64,000 bases of DNA from Chryseobacterium vaccae (GCF_009602705.1 NZ_VSWH01000001.1:1488001-1552000), one strand, 5' to 3'; positions 42,461 to 52,588 are shown, counted from the stretch's first letter. Notes: generated from the sequence alone by a model not told the origin. Numbers and translations are program-made.

Positions 42461-42856
42461 ATGAAAAAGAATGAATTGATGCAATACAGCTGCCCTCTTG
42501 GCAAGGCAATGTCTGCTTTAGGAAGCAAATGGAAACCCATTATTGTTCTTGTGATCAAGGACCGCAAGCTGCGTTTCGGGGAGCTGGCTGTACGGATTAA
42601 TGTGATTTCAAGAAAGGTACTGACCGACCAGCTTAGAGAAATGGAAGCCGATGGATTGATCATCCGTGAAGAATTTAAAGAGCTGCCTCCAAGAGTGGAA
42701 TATTCCCTTACAGAAAAAGGATTGGCTTTACTGCCTATTTTATATAAACTGGAGGAATGGGAAGCACAATATCAGAATAAAGAAATGCAGTCTGAGCATT
42801 GCAGTGTATTGAGTAAAGAAGAAAAAAAGATTAGCCTCGCAGATGCTGCAGATTGA
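42461..42856 (+). CDS. HxlR-family winged-helix regulator
   Basis: This 131-residue protein has Cys11 in YSCPLGKAMSALGSKW, the conserved Cys of the family that senses electrophiles, then LRFGELAVRINVISRKVLTDQLREME and VEYSLTEKGLALLP for the winged helix. It is divergent from the ene-reductase gene and is likely to regulate it through the GTAAC boxes between them. An in-frame C-terminal extension (ending ADAAD) is charged. Signal and target are inferred from family and position. Confidence 0.9.
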   Translation: MKKNELMQYSCPLGKAMSALGSKWKPIIVLVIKDRKLRFGELAVRINVISRKVLTDQLREMEADGLIIREEFKELPPRVEYSLTEKGLALLPILYKLEEWEAQYQNKEMQSEHCSVLSKEEKKISLADAAD

Positions 42857-43271
42857 GCAGATTTAATTATTTATTCCTTGATATTGAGCTGCCAAAATAA
42901 TTTTTACCATCCTTGAAAATGTGTGCGATCAGTGGGAAATATTTTTGCTACCAATGCACAAATTAATTTACTGTTTATGTAAAATAGGAGAAAAGAATTA
43001 AATGTAAAGTTGATGATTGATACTGATGATTTCAGGATGCAAAGGATAGAATCAACTCCGTTGATTCTATGAGGCTTTGGTTGTCCTTCGGCTATTACAA
43101 TCTTAGCCTACAAAAAATCTGCGAGAGATATTTCAAAGATTGAGAAGTTGGAAAACTAAAGGATTTTGAATTATTATACTGTTTTTAAGGCGCAAGAAAG
43201 CCAAAGGTTTTCGGTAATCTCTTACAATTCAAACTTCATAATGCTTTCATTTATTTTCAATGGAAATAACT
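42857..43271. repeat. Intergenic region with dispersed repeat copy
   Basis: No gene is seen. 43147-43214 (GTTGGAAAAC...TTTTAAGGCGCAAG...) matches the repeats at 28613-28702 and 58332-58420. Nearby 43108-43130 has ATCTGCGAGAGATA, also present at 58550. Confidence 0.55.
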
Positions 43272-44009
43272 TCAATCATTTCTTATCACCAGCATATCGG
43301 CAAAAGGAGTGATCTTTTTATTCTCTGATATTTTCAAACCGGCAGAAAAGATTGCTTTTTCCCATTGTTTGCGGCTTAGAAAATGAAAAGCACCTATATT
43401 AAAGAAGATAAAATTGGTTACATCTCTGAACTGTTCCGAAATAATGATTAATCCTCCCTTTTTAACTACTCTTTTAGCTTCTTTAAAGAACAAAACCCTC
43501 TGATCATGATTCAGTATTTCATGAACGGCAGTAACAGCAAGAATAATATCCTGGGAACCGTCTTCAAAAGGCAACTGATTGGGTGATATTTTGATCTCTT
43601 TCTCATTGGGTGGAAACAGTTTTTTTGAAACATTTATTCCGCTTTCATGCTCATGCCTGTTACCGTAAATATCACAGACCGTTAAATGTAGTTTCGGATA
43701 TTTTTCCTCTAAATGTCGGGATAAAGGATCAAAACTGGCATGAACTAAGACCGCTTTCTCTGTTTTATTCCAGTCTACAATATCTTTCAAATTATTTAAT
43801 TCATAAAGATCGGACTTGTCATAAAGAATATAAGACGCTGTAACTGATGCAATGATATTCAAGAGGATAAGAACACCGATTATTCTTAAAAACAGAATCC
43901 ATTCATGAGAATCCACCTGGAAAGATAAAAGAAAAAGAATGAAAGAAATAACAGCTCCTAAAACGATCTTCTTGTAATTGAACAGGATGACAAGCTTGGT
44001 GATTTTCAT
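43272..44009 (-). CDS. Membrane-anchored SAM methyltransferase-like protein
   Basis: This 245-residue protein has two predicted transmembrane helices in the first 65 residues (IVLGAVISFILFLLSF, then ILFLRIIGVLILLNII). A class I methyltransferase-type domain follows, with LVHASFDPLS and later SQDIILAVTAVHEILNHDQR, and the Rossmann-like ending ISEQF. The first motif is degenerate. It is probably tethered to the inner membrane, which is not common for this fold. The substrate is unknown. The gene stands alone between repeats. Confidence 0.75.
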   Translation of the reverse strand: MKITKLVILFNYKKIVLGAVISFILFLLSFQVDSHEWILFLRIIGVLILLNIIASVTASYILYDKSDLYELNNLKDIVDWNKTEKAVLVHASFDPLSRHLEEKYPKLHLTVCDIYGNRHEHESGINVSKKLFPPNEKEIKISPNQLPFEDGSQDIILAVTAVHEILNHDQRVLFFKEAKRVVKKGGLIIISEQFRDVTNFIFFNIGAFHFLSRKQWEKAIFSAGLKISENKKITPFADMLVIRND

Positions 44010-44284
44010 GGAAAGTAGTTTGATATTGATTCAAATGTAGGAATTTAAATGGAATTAAGGATCAGGCAGAAATCAGGATGAGCATAAAGCTGAAAATTAT
44101 CATTTTTTTCTTGAAATCGAAGATTCGACATAGTCAAAAAAAAGTATACAAAATTCAAGACTGGAATCATCCGCTATAATTTGTCTTTGTCTGCCGTCGC
44201 AATTATAAAAAATATTTACTCTTGTTTTACCCACAAAAAAACCGCTCTCCATTGGAAAGCGGCTAGTTATATTTTTAATCCTGA
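44010..44284. other. Gene-free stretch before the E1 gene
   Basis: 275 bp of AT-rich DNA with no plausible frame. It contains the terminator hairpin at 44242-44262. Confidence 0.5.
44242..44262 (-). terminator. Hairpin downstream of the fused E1 gene
   Basis: CCGCT (44242-44246) pairs with AGCGG (44258-44262), and TCC/GGA inside extend the stem. It lies 23 bp past the E1 stop at 44285 on the minus strand, with an A-run (minus-strand T-run) beyond. Confidence 0.7.
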
Positions 44285-46714
44285 TTAAAATGAAGGATAT
44301 TTCTGAGGATTGGTTTCGTGGAACATCGCATAGATTTTTTCAACCATATCATCTGAAGATGGTTTGCTGAAATAATCTCCGTCACTTGCATATGCAGGCC
44401 TGTGGTCGTTTGCAGCGATCGTTAACGGATCAGAATCCAGATATCTGAACGCTTTCTGTTTTTCAAGGATCTGCTGTAAAATGAATGCGGAAGTACCTCC
44501 TTCTACATCTTCGTCAATCACCACCAATCTGTTGGTCTTTTTAACGCTGTCTGCAATTTCGTGAGAAAGGTCGAAAGGAATCAGTGACTGAACATCAATA
44601 ACTTCAGCTGAAATTCCCAATTTTTCCAATTCTTCTGCGGCTTCCATTACAACTCTCCATGTTGAGCCGTAAGTGACCAAAGTAACATCTTTTCCTTCTT
44701 TTGTCACTTCAATTTTACCTACAGGAACAGTGAATTCACCTAAGTTATCAGGCTGTTTTTCTTTTAATCTGTATCCGTTCAGACATTCAACGATAACCGC
44801 AGGATCATCGCTCTGAAGCATCGTGTTATAGAATCCTGCTGCTTTGGTAAGGTTTCTAGGTACCAATACTAAAATACCTTTGGAAAGGTTCAGGATTCCT
44901 GCCATTGGAGAACCTGAATGCCATACTCCTTCCAGTCTGTGCCCTCTTGTTCTGATGATTACCGGAGATTTCTGACCTCCTTTTGTTCTGTACTGAACCG
45001 TTGCAAGATCGTCACTCATTCCCTGAAGGCAGTATAGGATATAGTCCAGATACTGGATCTCAGCGATTGGTCTCAATCCTCTCATCGCCATACCGATTCC
45101 CTGTCCAAGGATCGTAGCTTCACGGATTCCTGTATCAGCTACTCGTACATCACCATATTTTTCCTGCATTCCTTCAAGTCCCTGGTTGACATCACCGATA
45201 TTTCCGGCATCTTCACCAAATACTAAAGTTTCAGGATATTTTTCAAAAATTTTATCGAAATTATTTCTTACCACTACTCTTCCGTCTACTTCTTCAGAAG
45301 AATCTGAGTAAACTGGTTTGATTTCTTTTACATTTTCAGCTTTCCATTGAGACTGGGAATACAAATGGGAAGAATAGTTATCTTTTTCCACTTCAAATAC
45401 TTCCTGGTACTTCTGCATCAGCTGATTTCTTTCCGCAGAATGAGTTCCTCTGGTTGCCATAAGGGTTTTTCTTGCCAGGTGGAATATATCTTTTTTAGCT
45501 TTGGAAACCAATTTGCTGAACTGGGCAATATACCCTTCCACTTCAGTATTCTGTCCTTTAAGGTTTTCTACCAAAGGAAGAACAGACTGAATAAGATCTG
45601 TAATAGCTTTCTGGTAGTTTTCCCAGGCATTTTTCTGGCCCGCTTTTACTGCTTTTTTAGATTCTTCGTCAATAGCATCTAATTCTTCGGCAGTAGCAAT
45701 GATTTCTTCTTTACCTTCAATCTCTATAGAATAATTAAGGATCCACTCTCTGAATTTCACCAATCCGTCAAAATCTGCTTCCCAGGCAAGACGCTCTTCA
45801 TTTTTATATCTTTCGTGAGAACCGGAAGTAGAATGTCCCTGAGGCTGGGTAACTTCTATCACATGCACCACTACCGGAATGCTTTCTGTTCTTGCAAAAT
45901 GTTCTGCTCTGGCATATGCATCCAATAATGCAGGATAATCCCATGCTTTTACCTGAATGATCTCACATCCCTGGTTTTCGCCTTCTTTTCTCTGGAAACC
46001 GCTTAACATTTCTGAAATATCAGCCTTTGCTCTCTGGTTTTTAGTTGGTACAGAAATTCCGTAACCATCATCCCAGATAGAAACAATCATAGGAACCTGA
46101 AGGGCACATGCTGCGTTCAAGGTTTCCCAGAAATGGCCTTCTGCTGTAGAAGCATCACCAATGGTACCAAAAGCGATCTCATTCCCATCTTTCGAGAATT
46201 TTTCTGATCCTTCAAATTTTACACTCTTATAAACTTTAGAAGCCTGTGCCAATCCTAATAATCTTGGCATCTGTCCTGCAGTAGGAGAAATATCAGAAGA
46301 GATGTTTTTCTGAGCCGTAAGATCTTTCCAGCTTCCGTCTTCATTTAAACTTCTTGTGGCAAAATGCCCGTTCATCTGTCTTCCAGCTGAGGCAGGCTCT
46401 CTTTCTACGCTTGTATCAGCATATAGCTGTGCAAAGAAACTTTCCACGGTTAAAGCATCTGCTGCTAATGCAAAAGTCTGGTCTCTGTAATATCCTGAAC
46501 GGAAGTCTCCGTTTCTGAAAACTTTTGCCATGGCCAGCTGCGGAAGCTCCTTACCGTCTCCAAAAATTCCAAATTTAGCTTTTCCCGTAAGCACTTCTCT
46601 TCTTCCGAGGTAAGACATTTCGCGAGAAATCCTTCCTAACCTGTAGTCTTCAAGTATCTGATTTTTAAAATCCTGGAAGGAAATTTGCTGTGTTTCAATA
46701 TAAGTTGTCTGCAT
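44285..46714 (-). CDS. Alpha-keto acid dehydrogenase E1, fused alpha/beta subunits
   Basis: This 809-residue protein has an E1 alpha half (about 1-410; thiamine diphosphate region FGTIGDASTAEGHFWETLNAA) and an E1 beta half (about 470-809; FGEDAGNIGDVNQGLEGM, RIREA-like TGIREATILGQGIG). It decarboxylates a 2-oxo acid and hands the acyl group to E2 lipoyl. The branched-chain type is the usual annotation for this fused form in flavobacteria. Single polypeptides for both subunits are known in Bacteroidota. The E2 gene is not nearby; E3 may be lpdA at 17483. Confidence 0.92.
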   Translation of the reverse strand: MQTTYIETQQISFQDFKNQILEDYRLGRISREMSYLGRREVLTGKAKFGIFGDGKELPQLAMAKVFRNGDFRSGYYRDQTFALAADALTVESFFAQLYADTSVEREPASAGRQMNGHFATRSLNEDGSWKDLTAQKNISSDISPTAGQMPRLLGLAQASKVYKSVKFEGSEKFSKDGNEIAFGTIGDASTAEGHFWETLNAACALQVPMIVSIWDDGYGISVPTKNQRAKADISEMLSGFQRKEGENQGCEIIQVKAWDYPALLDAYARAEHFARTESIPVVVHVIEVTQPQGHSTSGSHERYKNEERLAWEADFDGLVKFREWILNYSIEIEGKEEIIATAEELDAIDEESKKAVKAGQKNAWENYQKAITDLIQSVLPLVENLKGQNTEVEGYIAQFSKLVSKAKKDIFHLARKTLMATRGTHSAERNQLMQKYQEVFEVEKDNYSSHLYSQSQWKAENVKEIKPVYSDSSEEVDGRVVVRNNFDKIFEKYPETLVFGEDAGNIGDVNQGLEGMQEKYGDVRVADTGIREATILGQGIGMAMRGLRPIAEIQYLDYILYCLQGMSDDLATVQYRTKGGQKSPVIIRTRGHRLEGVWHSGSPMAGILNLSKGILVLVPRNLTKAAGFYNTMLQSDDPAVIVECLNGYRLKEKQPDNLGEFTVPVGKIEVTKEGKDVTLVTYGSTWRVVMEAAEELEKLGISAEVIDVQSLIPFDLSHEIADSVKKTNRLVVIDEDVEGGTSAFILQQILEKQKAFRYLDSDPLTIAANDHRPAYASDGDYFSKPSSDDMVEKIYAMFHETNPQKYPSF

Positions 46715-46851
46715 AGCTAGATATAAAAGTTTTTATTCTTCAAGTATTCCGCTAATATACAATTTTTAAATTAATTTTAATTTTTAATAATCTTTTTTAA
46801 AAATTTGATAATAAAAAAAATTGTGTTTTATTTTGAAAAAAATTGTAACAG

Positions 46852-47145
46852 ATGGAAAAAAAGTCACCTCATATCCTGAATGCTTCCAGTAATCTTTTAG
46901 GGTTTTCACTGATCATCATCACCTCTCTTAAAATCACAAAGATCAGTCACAACACGCATTTAGACGAATTTGCAGGTCTTGCCTGTCTTCTTTTTGCATG
47001 CAGTTGTTTTTTTTCATTCCTGGCCATCAGGACCAAGCATGAAAAGCGGGAAATCAGGTTTGAGACTATTGCGGATTATTTATTTTTAATCGCCTTATTT
47101 TGTATAGTTCTAGCTGTTATTATTCTTACAATGAAGATTATTTAG
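46852..47145 (+). CDS. Small three-helix membrane protein
   Basis: This 97-residue protein has three hydrophobic helices (about 11-28, 40-57 and 74-95) joined by a basic loop (RTKHEKREIR). No family is recognised. It ends one base before the stop of the polyprenyl synthase on the other strand. Codon use looks normal. Function unknown. Confidence 0.65.
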   Translation: MEKKSPHILNASSNLLGFSLIIITSLKITKISHNTHLDEFAGLACLLFACSCFFSFLAIRTKHEKREIRFETIADYLFLIALFCIVLAVIILTMKII

Positions 47146-47146
47146 T

Positions 47147-48124
47147 CTAAAACTTTCGCTCAATAACATAATCCAGCATACTCTGTAAAGATCTTCTGGG
47201 TTCAGAATCCGGGAATTCGTTCAGAATATCTTTGGCTTTCTGTTGAAAATCTTTCATCACTTTAACGGCATAGTCAAGACCGCCTGAGCTTTTAACAAAC
47301 TCAATCAGTTCTTTTACCCGTTTAGGATTGTTATTATAACGTTTTATGGTATTGAAATAGTATTTTCTGTCCTTTTCTGAAGCTGTTTTCAGAGTATGGA
47401 TCAGAGGAAGTGTCATTTTTTGCTCCTTAATATCGATCCCTACAGGTTTTCCGATAACATTTGAGCTTAGATAATCAAAAAGGTCGTCCTTGATCTGAAA
47501 AGCCATTCCGGTATAGGTTCCGAAGTCCTGCATCTTTTTGGCAAGAACTTCATCAGCGTTATTGGATAAAACCCCTATCTCACAGCAGGCAGCAATAAGG
47601 GTTGCTGTTTTCTGGCGGATAATCTCATAATAGACCTCTTCCGTAATATCCAGTTTTCTTGCCTTTTCAAGCTGAAGAAGTTCGCCTTCTGACATTTCAC
47701 GGATCGTTCTGGAAATTACGCTGAGCAGATCATAATCTTTATGGTCTGTAGAAAGCAATACGGATTTGGATAAAAGATAATCCCCAACCAAAACAGCAAT
47801 TTTATTTTTCCACAGAGCATTGATTGAGAAAAAATTACGACGTTTGAAGCTTTCATCCACTACATCATCGTGCACCAGTGTAGCCGTGTGGATCAGCTCG
47901 ATCATGGAAGCTCCGCGATAGGTTTTCTCATTAACCTCACCAATCAGCTTGGCACACAGAAACACAAACATTGGGCGCATCTGCTTGCCTTTGGTAGTAA
48001 CAATAAAACGGGTTACTTTATCTAATAAAGGCACTTTGCTCTGCATTGATTCATAAAACTTCTGCTCGAAAAGTTTCATTTCCTCATTGATCGGTTGTTT
48101 GATGTCTTCTACAATGTTGGCCAC
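47147..48124 (-). CDS. Polyprenyl diphosphate synthase (IspB-like)
   Basis: This 325-residue protein has both Asp-rich motifs of trans-prenyltransferases: LVHDDVVDES (FARM-type DDVVD, about 80-90) and FQIKDDLFD (second DDxxD). It makes the long side chain of menaquinone. The apparent start is GTG at 48122-48124 (MANIVEDIKQP), with no ATG in the first residues. A TATCTTTG box lies 38 bp upstream at 48162-48169. Length and motifs are typical; chain length cannot be assigned safely. Confidence 0.92.
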   Translation of the reverse strand: MANIVEDIKQPINEEMKLFEQKFYESMQSKVPLLDKVTRFIVTTKGKQMRPMFVFLCAKLIGEVNEKTYRGASMIELIHTATLVHDDVVDESFKRRNFFSINALWKNKIAVLVGDYLLSKSVLLSTDHKDYDLLSVISRTIREMSEGELLQLEKARKLDITEEVYYEIIRQKTATLIAACCEIGVLSNNADEVLAKKMQDFGTYTGMAFQIKDDLFDYLSSNVIGKPVGIDIKEQKMTLPLIHTLKTASEKDRKYYFNTIKRYNNNPKRVKELIEFVKSSGGLDYAVKVMKDFQQKAKDILNEFPDSEPRRSLQSMLDYVIERKF

Positions 48125-48161
48125 AATCTGTGAATAATAGGTAAATACTAATTAATGATCA

Positions 48162-48169
48162 CAAAGATA
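48162..48169 (-). promoter_or_regulatory. Candidate -7 box of the polyprenyl synthase gene
   Basis: On the minus strand the sequence TATCTTTG fits TAnnTTTG and lies 38 bp before the GTG start. A clear -33 TTG at the right spacing was not found. Confidence 0.4.
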
Positions 48170-48197
48170 ATTTTTTTCAGGCAATTTTAAGATATAA

Positions 48198-49076
48198 TTA
48201 ATCTTTGAGTTGGTCTTTCGAAATAAAAAAAAGTGCCGGTTCTGCCTTTCCAAACTTCGATTTAAATTTCTCACCTGAAATGTATATTCCTCTTTCATCA
48301 ACTGCAATACCTTCAATCTGGCCTACCGCTAAAGCGCTTCCCAGATAATAATGCCTTGGTTTTTCTTTAAAAAACACCCCTGGTTCCGCTTCGGTAAATA
48401 CATTCATAAAGACTTCTGTTCTTTTGGTGTATCCAACCAAATATAGCTTTTTATCAAAATAAGCAGCATCAGTTACTACAAAATTGGTATTATAAGATTC
48501 AATTTTCCGGGCTTCCTGTTTTTCAGATACTTCCGGATCAACAATATAATGAGTAGTCGATTTTGAGGTCCATTCTTTGGTAAAGATATGCAGCTTGCCA
48601 TTCAGGTAAATCATCGCTTCCGCATCATAGTCATTGTCGGTATATTTAGGAATGAATTCCGTTTGATCCGGATAATAAAAAGAGATTTTAGCAATGGAGT
48701 CATTTTTTGGCTCACCATTCCCGAAAGGTAGTTTGTAGATTTCCAAATCTCTTCTCGTTCCGGCATTATTTCCAAAATCCCCGATATAGAAATTTTCCCC
48801 GTCATTCGTCAAAGCTTCCCAATCTTTATTTTTTGCATTGATTTTAAGGGTGTTTTTTATGCTCCCGGTTGTTTCATCCAGTTCAAAAAGTTCAGGATCA
48901 TTACCACTGTCATTGAAAGTATATAATTTCCCATTAAAAATACTCAGGCCCGAAGTCTCCTTGATCTTATCATCTAAATAGCCTACTCTGTGTTTGCGTA
49001 TCTTCAAAAATTCGGTCTGCTGGGCAACCACGTATTGGAAACTTATCACTGTAATAAACAGAAGGATCTTTTTCAT
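48198..49076 (-). CDS. Exported beta-propeller-like protein
   Basis: This 292-residue protein has a signal peptide (about 1-19, VVAQQ). Its beta-rich repeats alternate short W/Y/G-containing strands (LSIFNGKLYTFNDSGNDPELFELDE, DWEALTNDGENFYIGDFGNN). The NDSGNDPELFE and DWEAL patterns recall flavobacterial periplasmic proteins of unknown role. No catalytic residues are obvious. It lies 73 bp upstream of the polyprenyl synthase start on the same strand, but the promoter at 48162 suggests separate transcription. Confidence 0.75.
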   Translation of the reverse strand: MKKILLFITVISFQYVVAQQTEFLKIRKHRVGYLDDKIKETSGLSIFNGKLYTFNDSGNDPELFELDETTGSIKNTLKINAKNKDWEALTNDGENFYIGDFGNNAGTRRDLEIYKLPFGNGEPKNDSIAKISFYYPDQTEFIPKYTDNDYDAEAMIYLNGKLHIFTKEWTSKSTTHYIVDPEVSEKQEARKIESYNTNFVVTDAAYFDKKLYLVGYTKRTEVFMNVFTEAEPGVFFKEKPRHYYLGSALAVGQIEGIAVDERGIYISGEKFKSKFGKAEPALFFISKDQLKD

Positions 49077-49149
49077 AGGGTAAAAATAAAGGTTTATGAA
49101 TAATTGAAAGAATGAACATTACAATTTCTGATCTTTCATTCAATAAAAA

Positions 49150-49165
49150 ACGGGCTTAAGCCCGT
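49150..49165. terminator. Perfect palindrome downstream of the sterol desaturase gene
   Basis: ACGGGCTTAAGCCCGT is a 16-bp perfect palindrome with an A-run on its left. Its A-rich left side is a T-run on the minus strand, so it may terminate the sterol-desaturase gene that ends at 49218. Confidence 0.6.
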
Positions 49166-49217
49166 CCCATCGATTTTTATTGTAGATTTTTATTGATGTA
49201 AAATGAATGTACAGACA

Positions 49218-50156
49218 TCAGGCAGACTGCTTTTTCTGTTCCTGTTTTTTTGCTTGTCTTGCCCAGTATTCTTTCTGGTATTGCCTTACCGTCTTTCCGG
49301 TTCCGTCATGTCTCCATCCCGGAGAATTGAAGATATAGTTGATTCTGTCTGTAAATGTAAGGCCAGGCTGCCGGAGATCTTTCCATATTTTCCTCCATTC
49401 ATAGAACAGAACCGTGTCCGCTCTATTATCCGGCATTTTCGGATAAATACCAAATTTTACGGGCACATTAGGATCTTCTTTTTCAAAAGTTCCAAAGATT
49501 TTATCCCAGATGATCAGACACATTCCCATATTCTTATCCAGATACTTGATATTGCAGGCATGATGAACCCGGTGATGAGAAGGGGTAACCAGAATATATT
49601 CCAGGAAGCCCATACTTTTTACGGTCTGGGTGTGCACCCAGGTTCCATATACCTGCCCGATAGCATACGCAACCATGATGTGCCATGGATTAAATCCTAA
49701 AAATGCCAGCGGAGAAAAATATAAATATCGGTAAAGCGGCTGTAGAACAGGACTTCTGAACCCGGTTGTAAGATTAAAGAATTCTGAATTGTGATGCGTG
49801 ATATGAACCGCCCAGAATGCTCTTGAGCGATGATCTACATAATGCAGTACATAATAGGCAAAATCTGTTATCACAAAGCAGATGAGCCAATACCATAGTG
49901 TAAAATCCCATGAGAAAAGCCTGTGGCTGTAAAAGAAAAACATGACTCCCATGGCGAAAGCCTTCATGATCAGATCCAGACCAAAATTCATCAGGGCAAG
50001 ATAGACATTGGTAGCAACATCTTTCCCACTATACAATTTAGCTTCTGAAACGTGGCTGTAGATCATTTCGGCCAAAATAACAGCGGCATGCAACGGAATT
50101 GCCCATGCGTATACACTTTCAAGACCGTCTTCATTCATTAAAAAGTCCATCATCAC
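49218..50156 (-). CDS. Sterol desaturase/fatty acid hydroxylase family protein
   Basis: This 312-residue membrane protein has four or five helices and the His motifs HYVDH, HITHHNSEFFN and HRVHHACN, which bind the di-iron centre of the fatty-acid hydroxylase superfamily. It probably hydroxylates or desaturates a lipid. The first three codons are Met; ATG 50150 (MDFLMNEDG) is the most likely start, a difference of two residues. The C-terminal tail is basic (ARQAKKQEQKKQSA). Confidence 0.9.
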   Translation of the reverse strand: MMMDFLMNEDGLESVYAWAIPLHAAVILAEMIYSHVSEAKLYSGKDVATNVYLALMNFGLDLIMKAFAMGVMFFFYSHRLFSWDFTLWYWLICFVITDFAYYVLHYVDHRSRAFWAVHITHHNSEFFNLTTGFRSPVLQPLYRYLYFSPLAFLGFNPWHIMVAYAIGQVYGTWVHTQTVKSMGFLEYILVTPSHHRVHHACNIKYLDKNMGMCLIIWDKIFGTFEKEDPNVPVKFGIYPKMPDNRADTVLFYEWRKIWKDLRQPGLTFTDRINYIFNSPGWRHDGTGKTVRQYQKEYWARQAKKQEQKKQSA

Positions 50157-50226
50157 GTATTACTTTAATGCAAAGGTAGGACTTTAAGAAATTTTTAAGA
50201 GAAATTTTCGATTTTTTAAGGAAATT

Positions 50227-51261
50227 TTAATCGGCTGTTTTATTGGCCAATTGTCCGCAGGCTGCATCAATATCGCCGCCACGGCTTTTTCTGATCATAA
50301 CGGTAATTCCGGCATTTTCTAACTGACGAACATAATTCTCTTCCGCTTGCTTGTTGCACTGGTCATATTTTCCGTCTCCGATTGGATTGTACTGGATCAG
50401 GTTTACTTTAGAAGGAACCTGTCTGCAATACCTGATCAAGGCTTTAATATCTTCATCTCCGTCATTGATGCCTTTCCATACACAATATTCGAAAGTAATC
50501 ACGGAACCTGTTTTCTGGTACCAGTACTGAAGCGCTTCCATAATGTCCGTTAATGGAAATTTATCTGAGAAAGGCATGATCTCATTACGCTTTGATTCGA
50601 TTGCTGAGTGAAGGGACAAGGCCAATTTCACACGCAGTTCGTCATCAGCAAGCATTTTGATCATTTTCGGAATTCCGGATGTAGAAACGGTAATTCTTCT
50701 TGGAGACATTCCCAAACCTTCAGGCTGGGTAATTTTTCTGATCGCTTCCACCACATTTTTGTAGTTCATCATCGGCTCTCCCATTCCCATGAATACGATA
50801 TTGGAAAGCGGTCTGTCGAAATACATTTTACTTTGACTGTCAATCAGGGCAACCTGATCTACAATTTCGGCTACTTCAAGATTTCTCATTCTTTTCAGTC
50901 TTGCCGTAGCACAGAATTCGCAGTTTAATGAGCAGCCTACCTGTGAAGATACACAGGCCGTAGTTCTTGTTTCGGTTGGAATAAGAACAGATTCTACCAA
51001 TAATCCATCATGGAGTTTTACTCCATTTTTGATGGTTCCGTCAGAACTTCTTTGAAGCTGGTCTACAGAAACCGGATTAATGGTATATTCTTCGGAAATT
51101 CTTTCACGAAGGGTTTTCGAAAGATTCGTCATTTCATCAATCGAATGGAGGTTTTTACTCCATAGCCAGTCGTAGACCTGTTTCGCACGAAACGGTTTTT
51201 CTCCCAAAGACACAAAGTAGTCTTTAAGCTGGTCTAATGATAATGTACGGATATCTTTCAA
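50227..51261 (-). CDS. rlmN: 23S rRNA/tRNA adenine-C2 methyltransferase RlmN
   Basis: This 344-residue radical SAM protein has CxxxCxxC in CSLNCEFCATARLKRMRN, the RlmN region FMGMGEPMMN and the C-terminal QYNPIGD to RKSRGGDIDAACGQL stretch, with the reactive Cys. It methylates A2503 of 23S rRNA and A37 of some tRNAs. It lies downstream of queA on the same strand, separated by a long hairpin (51286-51345), and is a tRNA/rRNA modification pair with it. Full length. Confidence 0.97.
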   Translation of the reverse strand: MKDIRTLSLDQLKDYFVSLGEKPFRAKQVYDWLWSKNLHSIDEMTNLSKTLRERISEEYTINPVSVDQLQRSSDGTIKNGVKLHDGLLVESVLIPTETRTTACVSSQVGCSLNCEFCATARLKRMRNLEVAEIVDQVALIDSQSKMYFDRPLSNIVFMGMGEPMMNYKNVVEAIRKITQPEGLGMSPRRITVSTSGIPKMIKMLADDELRVKLALSLHSAIESKRNEIMPFSDKFPLTDIMEALQYWYQKTGSVITFEYCVWKGINDGDEDIKALIRYCRQVPSKVNLIQYNPIGDGKYDQCNKQAEENYVRQLENAGITVMIRKSRGGDIDAACGQLANKTAD

Positions 51262-51285
51262 AATAGGGTTGATTATAGATTTTAA

Positions 51286-51345
51286 ATTATAAATTTTAGA
51301 TTAAAATCCCTTCCGGAGGTTAGAACCTAATCTAAAATTTATAAT
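51286..51345. repeat. Long inverted repeat between queA and rlmN
   Basis: ATTATAAATTTTAGATTA (51286-51303) and TAATCTAAAATTTATAAT (51328-51345) are perfect complements of 18 bp with a 24-nt loop. The hairpin lies between the queA stop at 51363 and the rlmN start. The AT-only stem has no U-tract, so it is not an ordinary terminator. Confidence 0.65.
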
Positions 51346-51362
51346 CTATAATTTAAAATTAA

Positions 51363-52412
51363 TTACAAAATAAGCATTGCATCACCGTAAGAATAGAATT
51401 TATACTTTTCTTTTACGGCTTCTTCATAAGCGTGCATCACGAAATCTCTTCCGGCAAATGCAGCAATCATCATTAGTAATGTAGATTTTGGGGTGTGGAA
51501 ATTCGTAATCATTGAATTGGCTACTCCAAAATCGTGAGGCGGATAAATGAATTTATTAGTCCAGCCATTGAAAGCAGAGATTTTTTTATTGGAAGAAACA
51601 GATGTTTCCAATGCTCTCATCGTAGTGGTACCCACTGCACATACTCTTCTGTGAGCATCTACAGCTTTATTAATGATGTCAGCATTTTTCTCGTCAATGA
51701 TGATCTCTTCAGATTCCATTTTATGCTTAGAAAGATCTTCTACTTCAATTGGGTTGAATGTTCCCAAACCAACGTGAAGGGTAACTTCAGCAAAGTTGAT
51801 TCCTTTGATCTCCAGTCTTTTCATCAAATGTCTGGAGAAATGCAATCCTGCCGTAGGTGCAGCAACAGCTCCTTCTACTTTTGCATAGATGGTTTGGTAT
51901 CTCTCTGCATCTTCAGGCTCTACTGCTCTTTTGATGTATTTTGGAAGTGGAGTTTCTCCTAATTCTTTCAATTTAGTTCTGAATTCATCATAAGATCCGT
52001 CGAATAAGAATCTCAGAGTTCGTCCTCTTGAAGTGGTGTTATCAATTACCTCAGCAACAAGAGATTCATCTTCGGTAAAGAATAATTTGTTACCAATTCT
52101 GATTTTTCTTGCAGGATCTACCAATACGTCCCAAACTCTTGTTTCTTTATCAAGCTCTCTTAAAAGGAAAACTTCAATTTTAGCGCCTGTTTTTTCTTTA
52201 TTTCCATAAAGACGTGCAGGGAAAACCTTGGTATTGTTAAAGATAAACAAATCATCCTCGTCAAAATAATCAACAACATCTTTAAACAGTTTATGCGAGA
52301 TGGTCTCAGTTTTTCTGTCAAGAACCATTAATCTGGCTTCGTCTCTGTGCTCTGATGGGTGTTCTGCTAATAACTCCGCAGGAAGATCAAAATTAAAATC
52401 TGATGTTTTCAT
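51363..52412 (-). CDS. queA: tRNA preQ1(34) S-adenosylmethionine ribosyltransferase-isomerase
   Basis: This 349-residue protein carries the QueA hallmarks: [23 protein letters not shown] at the start, [25 protein letters not shown] and the ending [13 protein letters not shown]. It transfers ribose from SAM to preQ1 in tRNA to form epoxyqueuosine. The start [13 protein letters not shown] is typical. It is followed on the minus strand by rlmN after 102 bp containing a long hairpin. Confidence 0.97.
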   Translation of the reverse strand: MKTSDFNFDLPAELLAEHPSEHRDEARLMVLDRKTETISHKLFKDVVDYFDEDDLFIFNNTKVFPARLYGNKEKTGAKIEVFLLRELDKETRVWDVLVDPARKIRIGNKLFFTEDESLVAEVIDNTTSRGRTLRFLFDGSYDEFRTKLKELGETPLPKYIKRAVEPEDAERYQTIYAKVEGAVAAPTAGLHFSRHLMKRLEIKGINFAEVTLHVGLGTFNPIEVEDLSKHKMESEEIIIDEKNADIINKAVDAHRRVCAVGTTTMRALETSVSSNKKISAFNGWTNKFIYPPHDFGVANSMITNFHTPKSTLLMMIAAFAGRDFVMHAYEEAVKEKYKFYSYGDAMLIL

Positions 52413-52588
52413 TTTTTAAATTACGGTTTAAAAATTATTGAAATTACAAGGTGTAATTTTCGGAGTGCAAATATACGACATTCAATACCCCTTTGTCAAG
52501 TATTATTTAAATTCAAATATAAAACCGTGATTTTACGGGAGTTTTGCATTGAAAAAAAGTCTATTTTAGCCCGGAATTAAAAACAGTT

